The notes: generated from the letters alone by a model not told the origin. Counted from the stretch's first letter, positions 26,068 to 35,707 are shown. The stretch is 40,367 nt of DNA from Anaeromyxobacter terrae (GCF_022690685.1 NZ_JALCYY010000046.1:1-40367); one strand, 5' to 3'. Translations and numbers: made by a program.

Positions 26068-28923
26068 TCAGCGCGCGAACACCTCCGACGCCGGCGTCAC
26101 GCGCACGGCCTCGCGACGGATGCCGAGCCGCGTCGCACCGATCGCGCGATCCTCCTCGAGCAGCGCGGGGGACTTCTCCGCGTCGTACTTGACGGTCGAG
26201 ACGCCGTCGGCGACGAGGGCCTCGGCGAGCGCCTTCGCGTCCTTCGCCACGATCACGAACGAGAGGTCCTTCGCCGACAGGTGCCGCTTGATCGCGGCGT
26301 TCACGTCGTCGCGGTGGAGCTTCGCGAGCCCCTCGCGCATGTAGCGGGTGAACTCCGGGGTGCCGTACCAGCGCGAGTCGAGCGCGTACCCGACCTGCTG
26401 GTCCTGGCGCGCCGTCATGACGAAGACGTTCTTCATGAGGTACTCGCGCGTGGCCTCGAACTCCTCCTCCGTGAGCCCCTGGTCGACGAGGCGGCCGAGC
26501 TCGTGGAGTGCGATCCGGATCGCCATCTGCGCGTTGGCGGGCACGACCGGCCGGATCCACACCTCGAAGAGCTGCGCGCGCCGGGCGACGTTGGGGGCGG
26601 GGAAGAACTGGAACATGCCCCGCGGGAACGCCTCGACGTAGGCGTAGTCGCCGTAGTTCATCCCGCGCTCCTCGCGGATGCGCTGGTAGAGGTGCGAGCT
26701 CGACGAGCGGTGCTCGCCGAGCCAGGTCTTCGCGAGCCAGAGCGCGACGAAGTCGGGCTGGCCGCGCACGACGTCGAGGGGGTGCCCGAAGGAGATGGCC
26801 ACGCCGGGCGTGTCCTTCTCGACGATCTCGACCTCGATCCCCTTCGGACGCCGGGCGGCGATCGTCGTCGGCGCGAGCTTCTCCCCGGCGGGGAGCTTCG
26901 CGAGCTCGGCCTGCACCCGGGCGCGGAGCGGCGCGGGCGCGTCGCCGCCGAGCCCGGCGACGAGGTTCGCGCGCGTGTAGTGCGCGCGCACGAACGCCTT
27001 CACGTCGTCGAGCGTCACCGCGCGGAGCCCTTCGACCGTGCCGAGCGCGGGGTGCCCGTACGGCGTGCCCGCGAAGACGTTCGCCTGGAGCCGCTCCTTC
27101 CCGAGCTCCTCGTCGTTCGTCTCGCGCAGGTCCTGCACGAGCGCGTTCATCCGGTCGTCCTTCACGCGCCGGAAGTCCTCCTCGCGGAACCCGGGGTCGG
27201 TGAGCTGCGGCAGCGCGACGTCGGCGAAGCGCTCCCACCCGTCCTTCGGGAAGGTGCCGGTGAGGGTGACGAGCTCCTTGTCGACCTGCGCCTCGAAGCT
27301 CGCCGCGAGCGGGTGGAGCGCGTCGCGGATCTCGTCGATGCGCATCCGGCGCGAGCCGGCGTCGGCGAGCATCGCCGCGGCGAGCCCGGCGAGCCCCTCC
27401 TTGCCCCGGGGATCCCGCGCGCTGCCCGCCTCGAAGAGGAGCTTCACGGTGACGATCGGGAGCTTCGAGGGGACCGCGACGACCGGCACCTCGCCGGCCG
27501 CCGCCCCGGCGGCGCCGGCCTGGGCAGGAGCGCCGCCGACCGCCGCGAGCGCCGGCGTCCGCTCGATGCCCGCCGGGAGCGGATCCTTCGCGAGCGTCGT
27601 CACGACGAGGCGCTCGTCCGTGAAGTAACGGCGCGCGGTCGCGAGGAGGTCGTCCGGCGTGAGCGCCGCGTACGTGCGGAAGAGCCGGTTCAGGGTGCCG
27701 TACGACCGCGCGTACATCGCGTAGCGGGCGATCTTCCCGGCGATGGCCTCGGTGGAGTCGAGGCCGCGCAGGAACGCGCTCCGCTGGTGCGCCTTCTGCT
27801 CCGCGAGCCGGGCCGCCGCCGGCGCCTCGGACCGCGCGCGCGCGAAGGTGCGGAGGATGGCGTCCCGGACGTGGATCGCGTCGGCGGGAGACTTGAGCCG
27901 CGCGTAGACGGTCACGAGCCCCGGGTCCACGTTGGCGCCGGAGTCGGCGAAGAGCGCGTCCACCTTCTGCTCCTCCACGACGAGCTGCTTGTAGAGGTCG
28001 CTCGTCTCTCCGAAGTGGAGGTCGAAGAGGAGGTCCACCGCCGGCCAGTCCTTCTTCACGTCGGAGAAGGCCGGCCCGTGGAAGGCGACCGCCACCCACG
28101 GCAAGGTCGGCGTGGTCCAGGGGACGTTCGCGTAGACCGGGCCGTGCGCCGCGGGCTCGGCGGGGATCTCCACGCGGTGGGACCCGCGCTGCCACCTGCC
28201 GAAGTACTTCTCGACGAGCGGGAGCACCTTCTGCGGGTCGACGTCCCCGGCGATCACGACGGTCGCGTGCTCCGGCCGGTACCAGCGCGCGTAGAAGGTC
28301 TTCGAGTACGCGTACTGGTTGGGCATGTCCTCGATGTCCGCGAGGAACCCCATCGTCGTGTGCTTGTACGGGTGGACGCGGAACGCGCTGTCGCGCTGGA
28401 CCTCCTCGAGCTTCTGCAGCGGGTTCGAGGCGTTCTTGTTGTACTCGCCCAGGATCGCGCGCGACTCCGTCTTGAACGCCGCGACGGAGTAGTCGAGGTT
28501 CATGAAGCGGTCCGCCTCGATCTCGAGGACCTTCTCGAGGTCCTGCTTGGCGAACGTCATGTGGTAGTTCGTGACGTCGTCCGACGTGTACGCGTTCTGG
28601 CGCGCGCCGATCCGCGTCACGATCGCCTGGTAGGCGTCGGGCGGGTAGGCCTTCGTCCCGCGGAACATCATGTGCTCGAAGAAGTGGGCGAAGCCGGACT
28701 TGCCCGGCTCGACCTCGTTCCGCGATCCCGTCTGCATCGGGATCTGGACCGAGACGAGGTCCGGGAAGCCGGTCGGGACGACGAGCACCCGGAGGCCGTT
28801 CGGGAGCGTCCGCTCCACGGCCTTGAAGGTGAGGACGTCCCCCGGTTCCTTGGCCGGCGGCGCCGCGAGCGCGGGCGCGGCGTGGGCGAAGGCGAGGGAC
28901 AGGAGGAGGGCAGGGATGCGCAT
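26068..28923 (-). CDS. Exported M16 (pitrilysin) family zinc metallopeptidase
   Basis: The 951-aa protein has a signal peptide (about 1-20) and two fused M16 halves. The first half is the active one, with HFFEH at 80-84 and the third zinc ligand E160, exactly 76 residues after the second His. The second half (about 480-951) keeps the fold but lacks HxxEH, as usual for the inactive half of such fused proteins. ATG 28923 is preferred, since GAGGTGA lies 7 nt upstream. The gene begins 18 bp after the S46 peptidase gene, so the two form an exported proteolysis operon, probably for peptide feeding. Confidence 0.94.
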   Translation of the reverse strand: MRIPALLLSLAFAHAAPALAAPPAKEPGDVLTFKAVERTLPNGLRVLVVPTGFPDLVSVQIPMQTGSRNEVEPGKSGFAHFFEHMMFRGTKAYPPDAYQAIVTRIGARQNAYTSDDVTNYHMTFAKQDLEKVLEIEADRFMNLDYSVAAFKTESRAILGEYNKNASNPLQKLEEVQRDSAFRVHPYKHTTMGFLADIEDMPNQYAYSKTFYARWYRPEHATVVIAGDVDPQKVLPLVEKYFGRWQRGSHRVEIPAEPAAHGPVYANVPWTTPTLPWVAVAFHGPAFSDVKKDWPAVDLLFDLHFGETSDLYKQLVVEEQKVDALFADSGANVDPGLVTVYARLKSPADAIHVRDAILRTFARARSEAPAAARLAEQKAHQRSAFLRGLDSTEAIAGKIARYAMYARSYGTLNRLFRTYAALTPDDLLATARRYFTDERLVVTTLAKDPLPAGIERTPALAAVGGAPAQAGAAGAAAGEVPVVAVPSKLPIVTVKLLFEAGSARDPRGKEGLAGLAAAMLADAGSRRMRIDEIRDALHPLAASFEAQVDKELVTLTGTFPKDGWERFADVALPQLTDPGFREEDFRRVKDDRMNALVQDLRETNDEELGKERLQANVFAGTPYGHPALGTVEGLRAVTLDDVKAFVRAHYTRANLVAGLGGDAPAPLRARVQAELAKLPAGEKLAPTTIAARRPKGIEVEIVEKDTPGVAISFGHPLDVVRGQPDFVALWLAKTWLGEHRSSSSHLYQRIREERGMNYGDYAYVEAFPRGMFQFFPAPNVARRAQLFEVWIRPVVPANAQMAIRIALHELGRLVDQGLTEEEFEATREYLMKNVFVMTARQDQQVGYALDSRWYGTPEFTRYMREGLAKLHRDDVNAAIKRHLSAKDLSFVIVAKDAKALAEALVADGVSTVKYDAEKSPALLEEDRAIGATRLGIRREAVRVTPASEVFAR

Positions 28924-28941
28924 GGAGTTCACCTCGGGCGT

Positions 28942-31137
28942 CTAGCGGGCGCCCACCGCGATCGGCGCGTCGAGCTCCTCGAGCAGGTTCGTCGCCTTCG
29001 CGACGTCGGTGAGGAACCAGAGCAGGTAGCGCGAGTCGACCTGGATCGAGCGGGTCGACGGCGCGTCGAAGATGAAGTCGGAGGCGATGGTCTCCCACGT
29101 CCCGTCGAAGAGCAGCCCGACGAGCTCACCGCGGCCGTTCAGCACCGCCGACCCGGAGTTGCCGCCCGTCGTGTCCACGCTGGAGAGGAAGTCCACCGGC
29201 ACGTCGCCGAGCTTCGGGTCGACGTACGGGCCCGCGCCGCGCGCGTGCTGCGCACGGATCGCCTCGCGGACGGGAGCGGGGACGTCGAACTCCTCGTCGC
29301 CCGCCTTGTGCTTCGCGAGCACGCCCGCGAGGGTCGTCTGCGGGCGGTAGAAGAGGCCGTCTCGCGGCGAGACGCCCTTCACGACGCCGTAGGTGACGCG
29401 CAGCGTGCTGTTCGCGTCGGGGGCGAGCACTCCGCCCGCCTTCGCGAGGAGGGCGCGCGCGTAGACCGGGCCCACGCGCGAGCGCGCGCCGTCGCGCGCG
29501 TACTGCTCCTCGCGGAGCTGCCGCTCGAACGGGCGGAGCGCCGCGAAGAGCTCGAGGAAGGTGTCCTTGCGGGCGGCGAGCTCCTTCGTCGTCTTCCGCT
29601 CGGAGAGCTCGAGGCGCGTCTTGCGGTCGGCGAGCTCCGTCCCCGTGTAGAGCCGGTCGAGGAAGGCGTCGATCTTCCGGCCGGCCTCGTCGGTGGGCGC
29701 GCCGGGCGCGAGCCCGATGGCGGCGTCGAGAGGCGGGATGCGCTGGTCGCCGGGGAGGGCTGCCGCCTCGACGAGCGCGTAGCGCAGGAGCGCGCGGTCG
29801 GCGCGGAGGTCGAGGCTGCGCTCGAGGCGCTCGAGGTACTCCCGCAGTCGCGGCCACTCGCGCTGCTGGAACGCCGGATCGCGGTCGAGGTCCTTCTTCG
29901 GCCGGTCGTCGGCGAGCCGCCAGACGGTGCGGGCGGCGGAGAGGAGCGACGAGCTCGACGTGAGCGACTGGAACACGAGATCGCGCTCGCGCGTCCGCTC
30001 CTTCTCCGCCTGGATCCGGTCGAGCGCCGCGAGCGCGTCTCCGTACTCGGCCTTGCGCGCGGGGTCCGCGTCGATCCACGCGACGAGCGCCTTCTCCTCC
30101 TGCGCCTTCTTCTCGAGGAGCCCGCCCTTCGCCGCGCCCTCGAGGACGCCCTCGCGGTTCTTCATCGAGTTCGCGAGCCCCCGCACGCGCGGGTTCACGC
30201 GGATGGCGGTCTCCTTCGACTCCTTCGAGAGCCGCTCCAGGATCGCGAGGAGGTCCCGGTTGCGCCGCACCGTGCCCGGGTACGCCCACTCCATCTGCTC
30301 CTTCACCTCGCGGTAGGTCTTGAGCCGCTGGGTGCGCCCGGGGTAGCCCGCCACGAACACGAGGTCGTCCTCCGCGACGCCCTTCGGCGACACCTTCAGC
30401 CAGCGCTTCGGGTGGTACGGGACGTTGTCCTTCGCGTGCGGCCGCGGGCTGCCGTCCTTGCCGACGTACGCGCGGTAGAACGAGAAGTCGCCGGAGTGGC
30501 GCGGCCACATCCAGTTGTCGGTCTCGCCGCCGAAGTTCCCCACGTTCCCCGGCGGGGCGAAGACGAGCCGCACGTCCTGGATCTCGAGCTGGGCCACCTC
30601 GAACCAGCGCGCCCCCTCGAAGAAGGACGCGACCGTGCAGCGCATCCCCGGCTTCTCGCAGCGCGCGGTGCGCTGCTTCACGCGCCGCTCGATGAGCTTC
30701 CCGCGCTGGGCGTCGCCGAGCTGCGGCTCGATGCCGCCCGTGATCTCGTCCGTGACCTCCTTCACCGAGACGGTCACGTACACGCGCGCGCCCGGCCCGT
30801 TCCAGAGCTCCTCCCCGCGGGAGCGCGCCACGAAACCCTCCTCGAGCAGGTTCCGCTCCGGCGTCGAGTTGAACTGGAGCGCGCCGATGACGCAGTGGTG
30901 GTTCGTCGCGATGAGGCCGTCGGCAGAGACGAAGGAGGCGCTGCAGCCGCCGAGCGAGACGATGGCGCCCATGGGCTGGCCGGTGAGATCCGCGAACTGC
31001 CGCGCGTCGCCCGTGAAGCCGAGCTTCTCGAGGCGGTCGGCGAGGTCGGGGAGCTGCTGCGGCATCCACATGCCCTCGTCGGCGCGGGCGGAGGCGCCGA
31101 GCGCGAGCGCGAGCAGGGCTGCGAGGCGAGCTTTCAC
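28942..31137 (-). CDS. S46 family dipeptidyl-peptidase (DPP7-like specificity)
   Basis: The 731-aa enzyme has a signal peptide cut before DEGMW, the usual mature start of S46 peptidases. The catalytic His lies in NHHC (79-82), the catalytic Asp region is NFGGETDNWMWPRHSGD, and the nucleophile is S661 in GGNSGSA. Eighteen residues after the Ser, where DPP11 has Arg673 and DPP7 has Gly673, there is Gly (G679 in FDGTWE). This predicts removal of dipeptides with hydrophobic, not acidic, P1 residues. The GTG start at 31137 has GAGGAG 9 nt upstream. It is likely periplasmic, working with the adjacent M16 peptidase. Confidence 0.95.
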   Translation of the reverse strand: MKARLAALLALALGASARADEGMWMPQQLPDLADRLEKLGFTGDARQFADLTGQPMGAIVSLGGCSASFVSADGLIATNHHCVIGALQFNSTPERNLLEEGFVARSRGEELWNGPGARVYVTVSVKEVTDEITGGIEPQLGDAQRGKLIERRVKQRTARCEKPGMRCTVASFFEGARWFEVAQLEIQDVRLVFAPPGNVGNFGGETDNWMWPRHSGDFSFYRAYVGKDGSPRPHAKDNVPYHPKRWLKVSPKGVAEDDLVFVAGYPGRTQRLKTYREVKEQMEWAYPGTVRRNRDLLAILERLSKESKETAIRVNPRVRGLANSMKNREGVLEGAAKGGLLEKKAQEEKALVAWIDADPARKAEYGDALAALDRIQAEKERTRERDLVFQSLTSSSSLLSAARTVWRLADDRPKKDLDRDPAFQQREWPRLREYLERLERSLDLRADRALLRYALVEAAALPGDQRIPPLDAAIGLAPGAPTDEAGRKIDAFLDRLYTGTELADRKTRLELSERKTTKELAARKDTFLELFAALRPFERQLREEQYARDGARSRVGPVYARALLAKAGGVLAPDANSTLRVTYGVVKGVSPRDGLFYRPQTTLAGVLAKHKAGDEEFDVPAPVREAIRAQHARGAGPYVDPKLGDVPVDFLSSVDTTGGNSGSAVLNGRGELVGLLFDGTWETIASDFIFDAPSTRSIQVDSRYLLWFLTDVAKATNLLEELDAPIAVGAR

Positions 31138-31344
31138 GATCGTGATCTCCTCTTCGGGGGGGGCTTGGCGACGTAACCACGCACAAGGGCTGCGGGCAAG
31201 CGAGACGGCGCGCGTTCGGCGCCAGCCCGGCCAGAGACGGGTCGCCTGCGTTCGTGACGGCGCCGGCCCCGGCGGGGCGAGCAGGGCCGGCGCGAAATAG
31301 CGACGGGGAGTGAGCGTAGACCCCTGCGACGGAGGTCACGGATC

Positions 31345-31509
31345 ATGAAGGGTCTCGCGCTTCTCGCTCTCGCTCTCGCGTTCCAGGCGGCGTTCCTCTT
31401 CAGCGTCATGATGACGCCCACGCCGTCCGAGGCGGCAGCCCACCTCGCCCCGGTGGACGACGAGCCACAGCTCGTCTGCTACGCGGCGCCGATCGTCGTC
31501 CGCACCTAG
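31345..31509 (+). CDS. 54-aa exported or membrane peptide
   Basis: This short gene has a clear ribosome site (GGAGG, 9 nt before the ATG). The product begins with Met-Lys-Gly and a Leu/Ala-rich hydrophobic stretch to about residue 22, then an acidic segment, one Cys (C45) and a short hydrophobic end. It reads as a signal peptide or single-span peptide. It is divergent from the S46 gene; the 207 bp between them (31138-31344) should hold both promoters. It is not recognised from any family. Confidence 0.6.
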   Translation: MKGLALLALALAFQAAFLFSVMMTPTPSEAAAHLAPVDDEPQLVCYAAPIVVRT

Positions 31510-31654
31510 CGGCGGGGGGGGGGGGGGGGGGCGCCCCCCCCCCCCCCGGCCCCCCCCCCCCCCGGGGGGCCCCCCCCCCCCCGCCCCCGGGCGCCGCCCC
31601 GCCCCCCCCCCCCCGGGGGGGGGGGGGGGGGGCCCCCCCCCGGCCCCCGCGCCG
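31510..31654. repeat. A/T-free poly-G/poly-C tract (145 nt)
   Basis: No A or T occurs for 145 bases, with homopolymer runs of up to about 19 G and 15 C. It lies between the convergent 54-aa gene and the histidine kinase gene. It may mask a hairpin repeat like copies A to D whose sequence was poorly resolved. Confidence 0.7.
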
Positions 31655-31674
31655 TCGCCCGTCGCGACGGGGCA

Positions 31675-33534
31675 TCAAATCGGCAGCGCGAACGCGAACG
31701 TGCTCCCCGCGCCGACCCTGCTCTCCGCCCAGATGCGGCCGCCGTGGGCGAGGACGAGCTGCCGCGCGATGTAGAGCCCGAGGCCGATCCCCTCCGTCCG
31801 TCCGGCGGAGCGCGCCCGGTAGTAGCGCTCGAACAGCCGCGGGAGCTCCTCGGGCGGAACGCCCACGCCGCGGTCGGAGACCGAGACCACCGCCTCGCCG
31901 TCCGCCCTCGACACCCTCACCTCGACCGGCGCGTCCGGCGGGGAGTACTTGAGCGCGTTCGTGAGGAGGTTCACGATCACGCGCTCGAGGCGAGCGGGAT
32001 CGACCTGCACCGGCGGCACGTCCTCGGAGGCCACGACGCGCACCCGGCCGGACGGCCCGGCCGGGAGGCTTCGCAGGGCGGCCTCGACGAGCCGCCCGAG
32101 GTGCGTCGGGACGCGCCGCAGCTCGAGCCGGCCGGCGTCGTAGCGGGCCGAGTCGACGAGGTCGGAGATGAGCGACGCCATCCGACGGGCGCTCCGGGTG
32201 ATGCGCGCCACCTGCTCGCCCTCGCGGACGAGCGACCCGGCTTCCAGCTGGCGCGCGAGCGCGTTCGCGGAGCCGAGGACGACGGAGAGCGGCGTGCGCA
32301 GGTCGTGCGAGACGGTCCGGAGGAGGTCCTCGCGGGACTGCTCGAGGCGGCGCAGCTCCGTCACGTCGCGCGAGACGACGATCCCTGCCACGGTCTCGCC
32401 CGTCTCGTCCCGCACGACCCGCGCGCCCGTGACGACCCTGCGTGTCGTGCCGTCGCGGTGGGTGACCACGAGCTCCTCGTCCTCGAACTCCTCGCCGCGG
32501 CGGATCCGCTCGATCGGCCACTGGGCGGGGGGCACGGGCTCGCCGCCGGGTCGCGCGACGGACAGGTTCTCGGGCCCCGGCGCCTCGCCGTCGCGCAGCC
32601 CGACCGCCTCGCACGCGGCGCGGTTCCGCAGGATCACGGCGCCGCGGCGGTCGACCACGGTGACCCCCTCGCGCAGCGCCGCGAGGATCGCCCGCAGCTG
32701 TCCCTCGCGCTCCTCCGCCGCGCGGCGGGCGGTCGACTCCGCGGCGGCGACGCGCCGCAGCGCCTCGGCGGCGCGCACGCGCTCCGTCACGTTCCGCACC
32801 ACCGCGACGACCTCCCGCTCGGAGAGGGACACGATCCGCGCCTCGAAGTGCTGCTCGCCCTGCGGCAGCGGGAGCGGGTACTCGATCGTGCGCACCTCGC
32901 CGGTCCGGATGGCCTCGCCGATGGCGTCCTCGAACAGCCGGGCGGCCGGAGCGGGGAGGACGTCCCGCACGCGGCGACCGAGCAGGTGCTCGGGCGCCGC
33001 GAAGAGGTCGGCGGCGCGCCCGGGGATGCACGCGAGGTACGTCCCGTCCGCGCCGAGCTGGAAGTACAGGTCCGGCTGGGCCCGGAAGATGGCCTGGAGG
33101 TGCGCCGCGCTCTCCCTGAGCGCCGCCTCGGCTCGGTGCGCCTCGGTGACGTCGTGGAGCATGGCGTAGGCGCCGATGGGCCGGCCGACCGCGTCCCGGA
33201 TCGGCGCCGCGCACGTGCGCACGACCGCGTCGGTGCCGTCCGGGCGGCGCGCCCGGATGAGCGCGTCCACGATGCTGCGGCCGCGGAGCGCGAGCCCGAG
33301 CGGCGTCTCGGCGAAGGCGAGCGGACGCCCGTCGAGCGTGGAGAGCCCGAGCCGGTCCGCCTCCTCCTCCGCCGGCGGGCCGGGCGTAGCCTCGGCCTGG
33401 TAGGTCCGGCCCTTCGCGTGCGCGAAGACGACGCCGCCCGCGCTGTCGGCGACCACGACCCCCTCGGCGATGCGGGCGAGGGCGGTGCCCACCTGCCGGA
33501 GCTGATCCCGAGGGCTGGGCGCTGTCGCGGGCAC
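31675..33534 (-). CDS. Soluble PAS-domain sensor histidine kinase
   Basis: The 619-aa protein carries three PAS-like domains (about 10-135, 140-255 and 280-395), each ending in a DVTE-like or RDVTE connector. HisKA follows with the phospho-acceptor H410 (SHDLRTP), then HATPase_c with [17 protein letters not shown] and [11 protein letters not shown]. No membrane span or signal peptide is seen, so it is cytoplasmic. The GTG start at 33534 is the first available and has a weak GGA upstream. No response regulator adjoins it, so it is an orphan kinase. One Cys (C169) is in the second PAS; no known ligand signature is apparent. Confidence 0.92.
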   Translation of the reverse strand: MPATAPSPRDQLRQVGTALARIAEGVVVADSAGGVVFAHAKGRTYQAEATPGPPAEEEADRLGLSTLDGRPLAFAETPLGLALRGRSIVDALIRARRPDGTDAVVRTCAAPIRDAVGRPIGAYAMLHDVTEAHRAEAALRESAAHLQAIFRAQPDLYFQLGADGTYLACIPGRAADLFAAPEHLLGRRVRDVLPAPAARLFEDAIGEAIRTGEVRTIEYPLPLPQGEQHFEARIVSLSEREVVAVVRNVTERVRAAEALRRVAAAESTARRAAEEREGQLRAILAALREGVTVVDRRGAVILRNRAACEAVGLRDGEAPGPENLSVARPGGEPVPPAQWPIERIRRGEEFEDEELVVTHRDGTTRRVVTGARVVRDETGETVAGIVVSRDVTELRRLEQSREDLLRTVSHDLRTPLSVVLGSANALARQLEAGSLVREGEQVARITRSARRMASLISDLVDSARYDAGRLELRRVPTHLGRLVEAALRSLPAGPSGRVRVVASEDVPPVQVDPARLERVIVNLLTNALKYSPPDAPVEVRVSRADGEAVVSVSDRGVGVPPEELPRLFERYYRARSAGRTEGIGLGLYIARQLVLAHGGRIWAESRVGAGSTFAFALPI

Positions 33535-33617
33535 TCCGGGAATACCTAAGCAAGCTCGAGGCGCGCGGCAGGCCGCGTCGCGCGCCGCGGGCGCCGGCGG
33601 CGAATGCCGGGGGCGCG

Positions 33618-33646
33618 TTGACGCGCGCGCGCCACCGTTCTAAGTG
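33618..33646 (+). promoter_or_regulatory. Probable thiS-thiG promoter
   Basis: TTGACG (33618-33623) and TAAGTG (33641-33646) are spaced 17 bp; the ATG follows 8 nt later. The transcript would have almost no leader. No TPP riboswitch is present. Confidence 0.45.
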
Positions 33647-33654
33647 TGCTCGGC

Positions 33655-33855
33655 ATGCAGGTGCGACTGAATGGGGAGCTCCGGGAGGTCCCGGAGGGCG
33701 TGACCGTCGCCGGGCTGCTCGGCCACCTCGGCGTGAAGGCGCAGCGCGTCGCCGTCGAGGTGAACGACGCGGTCGTGACGAAGGATCGCTACGAGTCCCA
33801 GCGGATCGGATCGGGCGACTCGATCGAGATCGTCGCTTTCGTCGGTGGAGGGTAG
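33655..33855 (+). CDS. thiS: Sulfur carrier protein ThiS
   Basis: The 66-aa ubiquitin-like protein ends in the Gly-Gly tail that is thiocarboxylated to donate sulphur for the thiazole of thiamine. It begins [12 protein letters not shown] and has the LLGHLGV helix region. ATG 33655 gives the typical family length. It lies 2 bp before thiG. ThiF, ThiH/ThiO and ThiC genes are not in this window. Confidence 0.93.
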   Translation: MQVRLNGELREVPEGVTVAGLLGHLGVKAQRVAVEVNDAVVTKDRYESQRIGSGDSIEIVAFVGGG

Positions 33856-33857
33856 CG

Positions 33858-34631
33858 ATGGCGGACACCTGGAGCATCGGCAGATACACCTTCACGAGCC
33901 GCCTCCTGGTCGGGACGGGCAAGTACCCCGACTTCCCCACCATGCAGCGCGCGCTCGTCGCGTCGGGCGCCGAGGTCGTGACCGTCGCGGTCCGCAGGCT
34001 CGATCTCTCCAAGACGGGCGAGGCGTCCCTCCTCGAGTGGATCCCGAAGGGCATGAAGCTCCTGCCCAACACGGCGGCGTGCTTCACGGCCGACGAGGCG
34101 ATTCGCACCGCGCGCCTCGGGCGCGAGCTCGAGATGGGCGACCTCGTGAAGCTCGAGGTGATCGGCGATCGCCGCACGCTCTTCCCGGACGTGGTCGGGC
34201 TCGTCGCGGCGGCCGAGGTGCTCGTGAAGGAGGGCTTCACGGTGCTGCCCTACACGAACGACGACCCGGTCACGGCGAAGCGCCTCGAGGACGTCGGCTG
34301 CGCGGCGGTGATGCCGCTCGGCGCGCCGATCGGCTCGGGCCTCGGCATCCGGAACCCCTACAACCTCCGGATCATCATGGAGACGGTGAAGATCCCGGTG
34401 CTCGTCGACGCGGGCGTCGGCACGGCCAGCGACGCCGCGCTCGCGATGGAGCTCGGCGCCGTCGCCGTCCTCATGAACACCGCCATCGCCGAGGCGAAGG
34501 ATCCGGTGCTCATGGCGGAGGCGATGCGGGGAGGCGTCGAGGCGGGACGCAAGGCCCACCTCGCCGGCAGGATCCCGATGAAGCTGCACGCCTCCGCGTC
34601 GAGCCCGATGACGGGGCTCATAGGGAGCTGA
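33858..34631 (+). CDS. thiG: Thiazole synthase ThiG
   Basis: The 257-aa (beta/alpha)8 enzyme condenses deoxyxylulose phosphate, dehydroglycine and the ThiS thiocarboxylate into the thiamine thiazole. The Schiff-base lysine K98 lies in LVKLEVIGD. Other signatures are [28 protein letters not shown] and [12 protein letters not shown]. It is coupled to thiS and ends just before a hairpin repeat. Confidence 0.97.
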   Translation: MADTWSIGRYTFTSRLLVGTGKYPDFPTMQRALVASGAEVVTVAVRRLDLSKTGEASLLEWIPKGMKLLPNTAACFTADEAIRTARLGRELEMGDLVKLEVIGDRRTLFPDVVGLVAAAEVLVKEGFTVLPYTNDDPVTAKRLEDVGCAAVMPLGAPIGSGLGIRNPYNLRIIMETVKIPVLVDAGVGTASDAALAMELGAVAVLMNTAIAEAKDPVLMAEAMRGGVEAGRKAHLAGRIPMKLHASASSPMTGLIGS

Positions 34632-34635
34632 TCTC

Positions 34636-34798
34636 ACGGGGGCTGCGCCCCCGCCCCCCCCCCGGGGGGGCGCCCGGCGGCCGGCGCCCCCCCCCCCCCC
34701 CCGGGGGCCGGGGCCCGGGCGCCCGCTTCGCGGGTGCGTGCAGGTTCCCCGCCTGGAGGGGCTTCGCCCCTCCCCGCGCGTTGCGCGGGGCCCCTCCC
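34636..34798 (+). repeat. Mosaic hairpin repeat, copy D (interrupted by poly-C/G)
   Basis: The head GGGGGCTGCGCCCCC starts 6 bp after the thiG stop, as in copy A after recJ. The tail is also shared with copy A: CCCGC-TTC-GCGGG, GGAGGGGC-TTC-GCCCCTCC and a following CCCCGCGC/GCGCGGGG hairpin. Bases 34645-34726 are free of A and T and replace the expected middle module. Confidence 0.75.
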
Positions 34799-34851
34799 TC
34801 GGCTCACTGTCGGAGCACTCGCCTCCTCGAGGAAGGCGCTCCCGCTTCGCC

Positions 34852-35661
34852 TCAACCCACCGGCGCGATCCGCGCGATCGACTGGATCTGCGAGCGGAAC
34901 ACGCGAGAGGGCTTGCCCCAGTTCCCCGAGCTGAAGCCCTGGCAGATCCGCTCGTAGGCCTCCGGGTGCTGGTGCGGAGCGAACTCCTCCACGACGCCCT
35001 GCAGCTCCCAGCCGCTGAAGTCGTCGAGGTCGAGCACGAGCCGCGTCTCGTGGCGGTTCGCCTTGAGGTTCATGTACGTCTTCAGGGCGAGGCCGTCGCC
35101 GTGATAGAGCGCGAGCCGCTCGCCGTCGACCTCGTGGTGGAAGATGAATCGCGGCGAGATGTTGGCCGTCTCGCCCACGCCGACGAGCGCGTACCGCACG
35201 CCCGCGAGCGTCTCCTGCAGCTCCTCGAACGGGACGTTCTCGAAGAACTTGAGCGTGTAGGGGCTGTGGTGGACGGTGAAGATCTGGGCGCCCTTCACGA
35301 GCACCGCTCCGCCCTCGAGGTCCTCGAGCAGATCGCGCTCGGTCGCGCCGGGCGAGAGCGGGCGCGTCTTCACCTGGTAGCCCTGGTACTGCTCGACCCG
35401 CGTCATGTGGACCGTGAGGCACTCGCCCTTCTGCGGCCGGCGCACGATCGGACCGGTCAGGCGGATCTCGAGGTCGCGTCCCGTCGGACCGGGCTCGAGC
35501 TCGCGGATCCGGTTCACCGAAACGGCGGCGAACGTCCCTGCGAGGGAGGTCGTGCCCATGAAGGACAGGACCTTCTCGTACTTGACCGTCGGGAAGCGGC
35601 TCGCCTGTTTCGCCTTCTGCTCCTCCAGGAACGCGAGGAAGCTGTGAAGGTCGCTCGACAC
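34852..35661 (-). CDS. Uncharacterised 269-aa protein
   Basis: The GTG start at 35661 is supported by GAGGTGA 5 nt upstream. The protein has no signal peptide or membrane span and is rich in beta-strand-like alternation. Segments such as SLAGTFAAVSVNRIRE and CLTVHMTRVEQYQGYQVKT recall flavin-binding split beta-barrels of the pyridoxamine-phosphate oxidase type, but no cofactor motif is certain. It ends within about 55 bp of repeat copy D and is divergent from thiE. It looks like an intact, well-expressed gene; function is not assigned. Confidence 0.75.
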   Translation of the reverse strand: MSSDLHSFLAFLEEQKAKQASRFPTVKYEKVLSFMGTTSLAGTFAAVSVNRIRELEPGPTGRDLEIRLTGPIVRRPQKGECLTVHMTRVEQYQGYQVKTRPLSPGATERDLLEDLEGGAVLVKGAQIFTVHHSPYTLKFFENVPFEELQETLAGVRYALVGVGETANISPRFIFHHEVDGERLALYHGDGLALKTYMNLKANRHETRLVLDLDDFSGWELQGVVEEFAPHQHPEAYERICQGFSSGNWGKPSRVFRSQIQSIARIAPVG

Positions 35662-35707
35662 GTGATCACCTCTGGGAGCAGGATGGCGTGCGCACGCGAG
35701 CTTACGG

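Noticed and set aside
22328-31176. Very long open frames, such as one of more than 2,000 codons on the minus strand and one of about 1,600 codons on the plus strand
   Set aside because: They overlap convincing genes in other frames, are low-complexity Arg/Ala/Gly-rich and arise from the GC bias, which removes stop codons.
31510-31654. Phase-variable homopolymer switch
   Set aside because: The tract lies between two convergent genes, after their stop codons, so it cannot control their start or frame; artefact is more likely.
33535-33654. TPP riboswitch before thiS
   Set aside because: No conserved CUGAGA-like or ACCUGA-like thi-box elements are present, and the predicted promoter lies too close to the ATG for an aptamer.
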